From Camellia lanceoleosa (taxonomy: Eukaryota; Streptophyta; Magnoliopsida; Ericales; Theaceae), in the NCBI GenBank assembly GCA_025200525.1, contig CM045758.1, positions 66,524,598 through 66,588,597 of the forward strand: a stretch of DNA of 64,000 nt. Reading direction: 5' to 3'. The position numbers and the translations under genes were made by a program. The notes beneath the pieces were generated by a model. The model ran no database searches and was not told the DNA's origin. It saw nothing but the letters and a program-made list of their open reading frames with translations. Below, piece after piece: positions 37,600-46,561 of this stretch (positions are counted from its first letter, which is position 1; each line of letters opens with the position of its first letter).

Positions 37600-38643
37600 T
37601 TGCCTTTGGTCATTCCTTGTGGTAGGTGATGCTGCAGCTAGTTTTGTTGTGGGAGCTGACCTAATCGAGCTTGTGGCACCTTAGTTGCTACGCTGACGTG
37701 GTTGTGTACAATCTTTGGCAATGTGCCCAAACTTCCCACAGTGATAACAAGCCCCTGTCGCATGATAGCAAACACCTCCATGTTTCTTTCCACATGTAGT
37801 ACAAGTTGGCGTTGAATTACCACTTTAGCTTGAACCAGTATTACTAGAACTCCCAGACTTGAACTTCTTGTTCATTGACGTAGTTCCCTTATTCAAATTC
37901 TATTTTCTTCCTTTCCATTCAAAATTTTGTTTATGGTTGGCCACATTTCTCTCCGCTATCAACGCCCTATCAAGTACATCCACGTACGTCGCCAATTTGA
38001 GTACATTGATTTTATTTAGAATTGGGTCATGCAAACCTCCTTCAAACTGTCTAGCTTTCTTATAATCTGTGTCTGCCATGTGGGGTGTAAAGCGAGCTAA
38101 CTCTGTAAACTGAGCCTCATATTCAACAATTGATTTATTTCCCTGCTTGAGTTCCATGAATTTAGCTACCTTTCTGTCCCGCACACATTGGGGAAAATAT
38201 TTCTCGTAGAAGATTTTCGGAAAACGAGCCCAAGTAACATCCTTATTATCATCTCGCACTAACATCCACCAACGTTTGGCATCATCTTCTAGGGTGAATG
38301 TTGCTAGTTATACTTTTTGAGCTTCGGGACATGGGAATACTTCAAACAACTTTTCAATTCCCAAGACCCAAGCCTCAGCCTTCAGCGGTTCAATTCCTCT
38401 ATGAAACACTGGTGGCTTCATCTTTTTAAATTCCCTGGTCAAGGCAATAGTACAGGTCTCCGGCTAACACCCTCGAGCTAGAGGTGGTACAGGCATTGGA
38501 GGTGGAGGAGGTGGTTGTTATTGTTGTTGTTGCCACTACTGCTGTTGCCTTATGGCCTCAGCGATGTCGTGCATCATTCATTCCAATCTGTCTACTCTTG
38601 AGGAGGATGCCTCCTCTAGCTCATCACCCCTTGTTCTTACCAT
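37600..38643 (-). pseudogene. Element D gag with zinc knuckle
   Basis: The start at 38643 gives MVRTRGDELEE. A proline-rich stretch follows, then the gag core: KAEAWVLGIEKLFEVF, FTLEDDAKRWW, FYEKYFPQCVRDRKVAKFME, VEYEAQFTELARF. Near 37725-37770 a CX2CX4HX4C knuckle, CYHCGKFGHIAKDC, is intact, with another Cys/His cluster (CTTCGKKHGGVC) just before it. At least three stops lie in the N-terminal third and linker. It would form the particle and bind RNA. The open stretch at 37638-37823 is a shifted reading of the knuckle region. Confidence 0.92.
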
Positions 38644-38824
38644 TTTCTATATAAAATTTGTATTATGATAAACACAACAAATAAATATGTCCACATGTAC
38701 AAATTCAAAACATGTAATCATGCAATTTATCTCACTCTAATATTTACTTACACATGAATGCAATCCGGAAGTCTCTTCTAGACTCTCCATAGCTCAATCG
38801 ACAAGTGAGCGAGATATAACTCAT

Positions 38825-38836
38825 GCTCTGATACCA
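38825..38836 (-). other. Primer binding site of element D
   Basis: The minus strand reads TGGTATCAGAGC, an exact tRNA-iMet site, three bases after the 5' LTR end (GTTCTGACA|GAG). Confidence 0.92.
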
Positions 38837-39240
38837 CTCTGTCAGAACCAAAACTCGTCCCTATAGGTTTAGTGTCATGATCGGCCAGTAATCATAGATT
38901 ACCTACGACCTCTGTACAATAACCCTCTTAATATAAAGTATGGGGCTTAGCAGAAGATTAAATAACATAGAAATTATCCATTGACCTATGCATATATGAA
39001 GAGAATTAGTATAACAAGTAAAGTTTGCTCCAAAAGTACATCTATCGTAAGTACAAAGTCATGTCTCATAAATAAACAACCCCAACTATACACACTTGCA
39101 AAAAGAACTTTAAACTACACAAAAGGGGGGGTTCAACAAGCATGGCTCCCAGAGCCTGATCGCTTCACTTGGAAGCTTCCTCAAAAGGCTGAGTCGGGTG
39201 GACTCGAGGCTTTCTAACTCTAATGCTCAGCTTGCCCACC

Positions 39241-40779
39241 TACATATACATACATAAATAAATAGTGAGATAGAGCCCAATGAGTAATAACAGAATAAAG
39301 AGGTTAAATGAATGAAGCTCAGTAACATTGTCAGACCAAATTTTTATTAATTCATTAACTTCCTTCAGTATTGTTTTATGTGGCACATCCATGAAGTGAC
39401 AATATTCCAGTAATAACGGACCATAAGTCAATCAATTCAAAAGCTATGGTATTATTACCCCTAGGCAAGGGCCTAGCCACGGTATTGTTACCCCCAAGCC
39501 CAGGCAAGGGTGTAACCACAGTATTATTACCTCTAGGCAAGGGCCTGGCCATGGTATTGTTACCCCCAGGCCCAGGCAAGGGCCTAGCCACAGTATTATT
39601 ACCTCCAGGCAAGGGCTTGGCCATGGTATTGTTACCCCCAAGCAAGGGCCTAGCCATGGTATTGTTACCTCTATGTAAAGGGCCTAGCCATGGTATCAAT
39701 TATTAAATCATTTTAAGAATTCATTCAACCAATCACATATCCATTTTGATATCAATAACATTTTCGAAAGTAAAGATAATTTGAACATATCTTTATAAGG
39801 TTATTACTCACAATATTTTGTGGTGACACTAAGCCTCAGATGCCCACCTAAACGAAACACATAACAAAGTACAAATGAATCTCCATTTCATTTTAATTCA
39901 ATTCTCTTTATGTGTTTCTAGCTTATTGTATGATTATAGGAGTCCAAATGGTGCCTAAGAATGCTCGGAGTGGCATGAGGATGCAAATATGCACTTAAAA
40001 GAGTTGATAAAATTTTGCTGAAAATAGGGTCTCCGCTCGAGCGCAACTTCCTATGCTTGAGTGGGGGTTCAAAAACAAAGGTGGTCACTCGAGCATAACT
40101 TCTGTCGCTCAAGCAGTCTGCAAAAGTACTGGTTACATGAAATTCCCGCTCGATGGTCGTTCGAGCAGAAGATTGAGAAAAAAGGTCCTTGCTCGAGCGC
40201 CACATTGGTCGCTCAAGCGACCTGTAAAATTTCAAAAAACTTCTAGGAGCTCGATTTTCATGCTTGAGCGAGGCTTCTCTCGCTCGAGCAGAAAGCACAA
40301 ATTTTGGAATTTCCAAAACTGTGTCTGAAGTTCAAACATGGTATTCAAAGCCTCAAATCTTGGGTTTTTGGTACAAAAACATGGAGAATCATTATATAAT
40401 ATGAAAATACTTCCAACTTGAACCCATTTATTCAAAACCATGGTAATTTCTCAACCAAAGACTTAAACCTCAAATTATAAAATAAGTTTAACTCAAATTG
40501 AGTGTACATTTCTTCAAAACATGTTCAAAATATAATCAAGTGACATAGAAAGCATGAAAACATGAAGGATTCTCCAAATTAAGGTGTAAATGTGCCATGC
40601 ATGTAGGAATTTCATGAATTCTAACTCAAATTATGCATGCATGTGTATAATTGTGCTCAATTCTTTCATACCCAAGATGATCCTAGCATATACCTTCTAA
40701 ATTCATGCAAATGAACTCAAACCATGATGAATACAACTTCTACATGACCTGATTTCAAGAATTTGTGTTGAATTCATAC
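39241..40779 (-). other. Candidate leader intron within the D 5' LTR
   Basis: The minus strand shows CATTAG|GTATGAAT at the 5' side and attgggctctatctcacta, then a T-rich run, then tatatgtag|gtggg at the 3' side. The 3' block has the same layout as in LTR-A and LTR-C. The same sites exist in the 3' LTR at 33623 and 32225. Inferred from motif comparison only. Confidence 0.35.
39441..39690. repeat. Minisatellite, 7 units of 33-39 bp, in the D 5' LTR
   Basis: The unit has the form ggtattgttaccccc, then agg/caagggcctagccat. Units alternate between a shorter and a longer version. The 3' LTR has a single unit at about 32428-32458, so the array expanded after insertion or contracted in the other copy. 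The overlapping open frames on both strands here are a by-product of the repeat. Confidence 0.92.
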
Positions 40780-41272
40780 CTAATGTGTGAATGCAAGTGC
40801 TGTATAGCTTAATTATTCTCCTTTCTCTCTCTAAGTGTTGAGTTCTTAGTTTCCTTTCTTCAAAATCTCAGCTCCAAGATGTATTTGAGTCTAATTAAGC
40901 TTATGTAGCTCATATACATGTATATAATTGGCTTAAGTTAATTAAGCTTAGTTAGGACTAATTAATCCCACTTCATTCTAGTAAACTCTAATCAATCATT
41001 CAAATTATTTTAATCCGAATCAAATTTCAATTAAAGCTGTCATAAAATTCTAAATATTCTAATTAGCCCATTAGGACAGTCAATTTCAGTTTTTGAAGCC
41101 ATTTAGGCTCTCAATTTCTGTCTCAAGTTATCAATTTGAATAGATGTTCCATGTGACAACAGATAATTACAAAATTAAACATTTAATCACATAATTAAAT
41201 ACACAATCATGCAATTAAACTTATTAAAATAATATAATATATTAGTCCGGAGGTCGGGGTCATCACAGTTAT

Positions 41273-42265
41273 CAAGCCAAAACCCAAGGTTTTTTCAAAA
41301 ATCCATTTTTTCACAATGTTATTTTTTGAAAACAAATAATTAAGTTAAAAATCATAAAAATAAAAAAAAAAAAGAGTGCGGAAAAATCCCTACCTCAAGC
41401 TTAGAAGGATGAAAGAGAAGAACTCAGAAAAACTCAACGTTGATGAAACCACAAACCTCTTGGATCAAAAGGAAGCTCTTGACACAATCTATGATTTATC
41501 TCAAAGGATCAAGGTGAAAAGATACCTCTAGATGAGTAGATCTGAAGATCTAAGTGGAAAATGTTAAGTTTTGAGAGAAAGAGAGATAAATCACGGGTAG
41601 AGAGGGAAAAAGAGAAGCAACTAATGAGAGAAAAGTGCTTTTGGGTCTATTTATAGTGACTAGGTATTAATAGAATAATAGCTCTAAAGTCAAATGAAAA
41701 GAACAAGCCAAAAATCCCCAAAAAATAGGGCCCAAGCCGAACAAAAAGTTGGAAATAACTCACAAGGGCAGTGGTGTTGATCCTCAAGAAGAAAAGTTGA
41801 GGTACTAATGTTGGCTGTAGGCAAGGGTCGACCCCAGGAACCCATGGTGTCAATCCTATTTTTCAATACATAACCCAGAACAAAACAACAAGGGAAGGGT
41901 CAGCCTTAGAAACCCATGGTGTTGACCCTATATTCCAGTCGTGATTTCTAGGATTGAGCAGCAAGATAGTGTCTACACCACCTAGACTTGTGTCGACCCC
42001 AGAGGCCAACAACAGGACAAGTGTCTACACCACCAAGACTAGTGTCGACCCCAAATTTCAGTAGCCCCCACCAAGAATACAGCAACAAGGTGGTGTCAAT
42101 ACCACTAAGACAAGTGTCAACCCTAGGAGCAGAACAAAACAAGAAAAAAGAAGGCAGCGTCGACACCACCAAGAAGGTGTCGACCCTTGACACCAAAACC
42201 AAACATGAAGAGAGAGAGAAGAACGACTGTTACTGACATCGTTTCTCATATTCTGAGGCAGAAAC
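41273..42265 (-). mobile_element. LTR-C minus copy, 5' part
   Basis: It continues LTR-C after element D (caagccaaaacccaagg joins aaactcctctttttgttat, as the + copy at about 44881-44935 shows uninterrupted). It contains the donor-like GAG|GTAGGG at 41393, a TATA box (TATAAATAGA, 41655-41646) and a GTCGAC-type array (about 41765-42185). The outermost LTR start is not recognisable; similarity to the + copy fades near 42265. Confidence 0.85.
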
Positions 42266-42335
42266 CCTCTGGGAGAAGATATCTAATAGGAATGTAGAGA
42301 AGGGCTTAAACATGTATTTTGACTTGAGTGTTAGC
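42266..42335. other. Junction between the inverted LTR-C copy and element C2
   Basis: A short stretch assigned to neither side with confidence. It may be decayed C2 pol sequence: in the frame of the integrase downstream it is open except for stops. Confidence 0.3.
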
Positions 42336-43647
42336 TACATTGACCCCTTTTTTTGTGCTGGAGTCATTTCGAAAAGAGGTATTCGGGTAGTTCCACTATT
42401 CACGCCTTACGGTATATTCGGGAGGCACAAAGATGTATCACAACCTTAGCCACCAGTTTTGGTGGAATGAGATAAAAAAGGATGTAGCTGTGTTTGTGTC
42501 GCGGTCCCTTACTTGTCAACAAGTGAAGGTCGAGTATCAGAGACCAGCGAGTTTGTTGCAACCCTTGCCTATAGCCGAGTAGAAGTGGGAGTATGTCATA
42601 ATGGACTTTTTTGTGGGTCTTCCATGGACTCAACAGGGTAAGGATATCGTTTGGGTGATAGTTGATCAGTTGATGAAGTCAACACACTTTGTATTTATGC
42701 GCACGAGTGACTCGGTAGATTATCTCACCGGCCTTTATATTAGGGACATTGTTCGACTTCATGGGGTCCCGGTCACTATTGTTTCAGATAAAGATCTGCG
42801 TTTTACGACTCAATTGTGGCAGAGTCTACAGAATGCCTTCGGCACTAAGTTGGCCTTTAGCACCGCTTATTACCCTCAAACTAACGGGCAGTTAAAGCGT
42901 ACCATCTAGATCCTTGAGGATATACTTCGAGGTTGTATTCTTGACTTTAAAGGATTGTAGGAGAGGCACTTTCCTTTAGTGGAATTTGCTTATAACAATA
43001 GCTTTCAAGCAAGCATTGGCATGACACCTTTTGAGGCCTTGTATGGCGGACCGTGTAGATCTCCTGTGCGTTGGCCCGAGGTGGGTGATGCACCTATGAT
43101 AGGTCCTGAGTTAGTCCAGGAAATGACAAAGAAGGTTGCACTTTTTCGTAAGAGGTTGGCTACGGCCTAGAGTCGTCAGAAGAGCTATGCTGGTCATAGA
43201 AGGAGACCGTTGTCCTTTGAGGTAAAAGATCATATCTTCACGAAAATATCACCTAGATAAGGTTTGATGAGGTTTGGCAAGAGTGGGAAGTTGTCTTCTA
43301 AGCTTATTGGGTCTTTTGAGATCCTAGAGCGGATTGGGGAGGTAGCTTACCATTTGGCCTTGCCGCCATAGCTTTTCGGGGTTCACGACATGTTTCATAT
43401 ATGTATGCTCCGAAAGTATGAGCCGGATCCATCAGACGTGTTAAATTGGATTGAGCTAGAAGTAGACGAGGATGCCTCATATGAGGAGAGACCAGTTATA
43501 GTTTTAGATACTCGAGACCAAGTCTTGCATGGCAAGACAATTCCTTTGGTGAAGATATTATGGAAACATCATAGGATTGAGGAAGCAACTTGGGAATGTG
43601 AGAAGAAAGTCCGTGAGAAATATCCAAACCTATTTGTTGATGTTTGA
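42336..43647 (+). pseudogene. Element C2 integrase and chromodomain, 5'-truncated
   Basis: The frame opens with FRKEV, then SGGTKMYHNL and FVSRSLTCQQVK, the zinc-binding region with one Cys replaced by Ser. The core has VIMDFFVGLPWTQQG (first Asp), VTIVSDKDLRFTTQLW (second Asp) and YYPQTNGQLKRT, where Lys stands at the usual Glu position. Then follow VEFAYNNSFQASIGMTPFEA, LSFEVKDHIFTKISP and a chromodomain-like end (VLHGKTIPLVKILW, EATWECEKKVREKYPNLF) with a stop at 43645. Internal TAG/TAA codons lie near 42580, 42907, 42958, 43168, 43258 and 43368, several where Trp or Gln is usual. RT, protease, gag and 5' LTR are missing. The closest relative in the window is the G2 integrase. Confidence 0.92.
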
Positions 43648-43865
43648 ACTTGTATTGAAAATCTTGTCATGTTAATGTAACATAAACATTATATATGTTT
43701 TGGAGATGTGAATTGTATATTCAGTAATGAAAAGGTGTTTATCACGGTGGTAAGAATGAATGACCGATGGATGGGTCATGGTGACAAAATTGAATTGCTA
43801 TTACTGTTGTAATTGCTTTAATATGATTTTGTTGTTAATTCAAAATTTCGGGGATGAAATTCTTT

Positions 43866-43876
43866 AAGGGGGGAGG
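43866..43876 (+). other. Polypurine tract of C2
   Basis: AAGGGGGGAGG, the same as in G2, one base before the LTR-C + copy. Confidence 0.88.
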
Positions 43877-43982
43877 TTATAGCGATCAGAGCTTAGACTC
43901 GACTCGTTTATTGCCTTTGAATCTGGGAACCATATTCGTAGCGATCATCCTTCCCTCTTTTCTTGTTAGATTTTGGCTTGAG

Positions 43983-44432
43983 GGTCGACACCATCCTTGG
44001 TGGTGTTGACACTGCCTCTTTCTTGTGTTTTGTTCAACTTTTAGGGTCGACACCAGCCTTGACGGTGTCGACCCTCCCTTGTTGTTGTGCCCTTAGGGTG
44101 GCTACTGAAATTTGGGGTCGACACCAGACCTAGAGATATCGACACTTACCCTGTTATTGGCCTCTAGAGTCGACACCAGTCTTGGTGGGGTCGACCCTTC
44201 CATTACTGCTTTGTTCTGAGTTACATACTGAAATATAGGGTAGACACCTCGAGTTCTTAGAGTCGACCCTCCCTTTGCTATTTTGTTCTGGGTTGCATTC
44301 TGAAATATAGGGTCGACACCACTGTCTTCTAGGGTCAACCCTCGTCTTTTGCAAAACATTAGTGTATCAGCTTTTTTTCTTGAGGGTTGACACCACTGTT
44401 GTGAGGGTCGACCCCTGTGAGTTATTTCTAGA
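43983..44432. repeat. Array of GTCGAC-type motifs upstream of the LTR-C TATA box
   Basis: About 14 units of GGGTCGACACC or its complement GGTGTCGACCC, often alternating in orientation, spaced roughly 20-60 bp. Several are decayed to GTTGAC, GTCAAC or GTAGAC. The minus copy has the same array at about 41765-42185. Confidence 0.85.
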
Positions 44433-44510
44433 TTTTTGGTTCAGCTTTGGGCCCTACTTTTAAGGGGTTGACTTATCCTTTCCTTTGACTTTAGGGCTAT
44501 TACTCTACCA

Positions 44511-44520
44511 TTATAAATAG
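44511..44520 (+). promoter_or_regulatory. TATA box of the LTR-C + copy
   Basis: TTATAAATAG, with a CT microsatellite 30-60 bp downstream. The minus LTR-C copy has the equivalent TATAAATAGA at 41655-41646. Confidence 0.75.
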
Positions 44521-44546
44521 ACCCCAAACACACTTTTCTCACTCAC

Positions 44547-44551
<5 letters not shown>

Positions 44552-44583
<32 letters not shown>
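44552..44583. repeat. (CT)n microsatellite in LTR-C
   Basis: A long CT run directly after the inferred transcription start. The minus copy has only a GA-rich imperfect equivalent. Confidence 0.95.
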
Positions 44584-44586
<3 letters not shown>

Positions 44587-44788
44587 CCGTGACTTCTCTC
44601 TTTTCTCTCAAAACTTAATTTTTCTCACCTAGATCTTTAGATCGACTCACATAGAGGTACCTTCGCATCTTGGTCCTTTGAAATAGATTATAGGTCGTCT
44701 CAAGGGCTTCTTTTTAATCCAAGTGGCTCGTGATTTCATTAATGTTGAGTTTTTCTGAGTTCTTTTCTTCTACCTTCTAAGCTTCAGG

Positions 44789-45737
44789 TAAGGATTCTCC
44801 GCACTTCCTTATGAATTTTAATTTAGTTATTTGTTTTTATAAAACCACTTTGCAAAAGAAATGGATTTTTGAACAATCTTTGGTTTTTATTCGAAATCAA
44901 AAGGAGGGGTTTTCAAATGGTTTATTGGGAGTGGTTGTGGTTAGATGTGTATAAATCAGATATGATGAAATGATGGGTTTTACCTAAAAAAATGGTTTAT
45001 AAAGGAAAGAAGGTTTTTGCCCTAGAATCTCAAATGTTGATTTTGTATTGATAAATGAAAATGATGTTAAAATTGTGAAATTGGTTGATGTTGATGATGA
45101 TTGTGGAGTTAGATATGTATTACCACTCACATCTCCGAATTTGAAAAGTTTATCTTTATTGAAATTATTTATTGTCTAGAGATATCTGTTTTGGACTATC
45201 GATGGAGGATAGCTATAATTGTTGTAAAAGTTGCATGAGAACTAAGTGAATTGGAACTATTTTCTCATCCATTGCATTGGACATTGTTACATATCATCAC
45301 ATTAAAAATATTTATTGTTTTGAGAAAAATTGTGAATACTTGGTGAATTTGGGTAGGGGGTGTGGTTACAATGTTAAGTTAGCCTGTATTTCCTTGGTGA
45401 AAGACCAAGACCAACGCGGATAGGTGTAGAGCCTTCCGGTTAATACCGGTACAAATGACAAATTGGTAGTACTTGTATAATCTACTTACAGACACGTACC
45501 TAGAGATTCACAGAGTTGTATTCACAGTTCAATTTTCTATAAAAAGGAAAATGTTTCATGAATGGTGGTATGAACTTGGCATGGCAAGGTTTGAAAGAGA
45601 TATAAAATATTTTGTCATTGGCATTGCATATGCATTGCATATGCATTTCACCCTTATATCTTTGTTAAGATTCATATACTGGGTTAGATTATTTTTACTG
45701 GGCTTTGACTCACCCTATGTGGGAAAACCATTTTCAG
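44789..45737 (+). other. Candidate leader intron within LTR-C
   Basis: AAGCTTCAG|GTAAGG is an excellent plant donor match. The 3' side reads actgggctttgactcaccctatg, a purine run, then ccattttcag|gtgctgatg, with CTCAC as a possible branch point about 30 bp upstream. In the minus copy the same sites lie at 41393 and 30944, so element D landed inside this interval. No RNA evidence. Confidence 0.4.
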
Positions 45738-46107
45738 GTGCTGATGATATGCCTCCGCCAAGGCAATAGCTAGGGAGGACTTAGTAGCAAGAGCTTCATT
45801 TTGTTTATTTTTAGTTGCATTTATTTGTATAAGCCTAGGGCTTTAACTGTATTAGAATTCCATCAATTTTGTTGTAACCAAGTACTGTCTTGGAAAAATT
45901 GTAAGCTTTTAGAGCATTTCTTTTGCTTGATGTTCATCTTGTTATATAACATATGCTATAGATTCAGGAATTGACTTATGAATGTATATATGCATATGTT
46001 ACTCTATTGTAAGCTTAATTGAGAATTAATGGAAGATAATCACCTTCTTATTGTTGTCATTTATTAATATTGTAGTTGAGTTATTGTGTTTATTTCAGGG
46101 CATTACA

Positions 46108-46561
46108 TTATTGCTTTGTATTAAAATTAGTAGACGAGTCATACCTAGTAAGATAGGTCGTGCATTAACCGTAGTTTAATGTAGTTTAGTGGTGACGATC
46201 CGTGTTAAGCGAAGATGATTCGTATTTTCAGATTTTAACATACAAATCCTCTTGACCATGTATTTCTGATCAAGATACATCATATTATTCAAATTAATAA
46301 TTTTCTGTAAACTAATACAATAACTCCGAATATAAGGTTAGTGGTGGATTCAAAATCTTGAAAAATCCTTATTTTATTTTTTATTATCTTAATTAGTTTT
46401 AGTGTTATTATTTTCAAAACCAATCTTCTTAAATTATTTTTGAATCAACACAACTCTATTAGTTTCTAAGGATCGACACTTAGTCTTAACCGCTATACTT
46501 CGAAGTAATAGTTACTACTTGGTTTTAAATAAAATATTTTGGTGCGTATATGATAAAATCA
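46108..46561 (+). mobile_element. Element F 5' LTR, remainder
   Basis: It matches the F 3' LTR from about 50905 to 51371 (shared cctagtaaga, ccgtagttta, agtttagtggtgacgatc, ttctgatcaagatac). It ends aaaatca where the 3' LTR ends cacatca. Together with 15726-15853 it makes the F 5' LTR, split by all insertions between. About 0.5 kb present in the 3' LTR (50364-50900) is missing at the junction. Confidence 0.8.

Larger units (their letters stand above)
31795..41267 (-). mobile_element. Element D: near-complete chromovirus (9.5 kb), perfect TSD
   Basis: Identical 5 bp flanks gttat lie at 31790-31794 and 41268-41272, inside LTR-C. The order on the minus strand is 5' LTR (41267-38840), primer site (38836-38825), gag, protease, RT, RNase H, integrase, chromodomain, polypurine tract (34143-34132) and 3' LTR. 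Both LTRs are present and similar, so D is probably the youngest large insertion here. Stops and a few frameshifts make it non-autonomous now. Confidence 0.95.
38840..41267 (-). mobile_element. Element D 5' LTR (2.4 kb)
   Basis: In plus view it runs TGTCAGAACC to GGTCATCACA and pairs with the 3' LTR. On the minus strand, AT-rich tatatacatgtatatg (about 40930-40915) precedes a GA-rich patch, a donor-like TTAG|GTATGA (40779), a CTCGAG array (about 40290-40030), a minisatellite (39441-39690) and an acceptor-like tatatgtag|gtggg (39241). Confidence 0.93.
43878..46107 (+). mobile_element. LTR-C + copy: C2 3' LTR (2.2 kb)
   Basis: It starts TATAGCGATC (TG to TA at the first dinucleotide) and ends GGGCATTACA. 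In order: a GTCGAC-motif array (about 43983-44432), TATA box (44511), CT microsatellite (44552-44583), donor-like CTTCAG|GTAAGG (44789) and acceptor-like ccattttcag|gtgctg (45737). Element F resumes immediately after 46107. The inverted partner is 30607-42265. Confidence 0.9.

Noticed and set aside
2995..38836. Possible tRNA genes at tggtatcagagc sites
   Set aside because: These are 12-base primer sites next to LTR ends; no cloverleaf is present.
39376..39706. Several overlapping open frames on both strands with repeated GNNTMARPLP-like and LLPLGKGLA-like peptides
   Set aside because: They come from a stop-free minisatellite in the D LTR that is absent from the other LTR.
41988..42236. Open frame with repeated VSTP peptides
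   Set aside because: It is the GTCGAC motif array of LTR-C read as protein.
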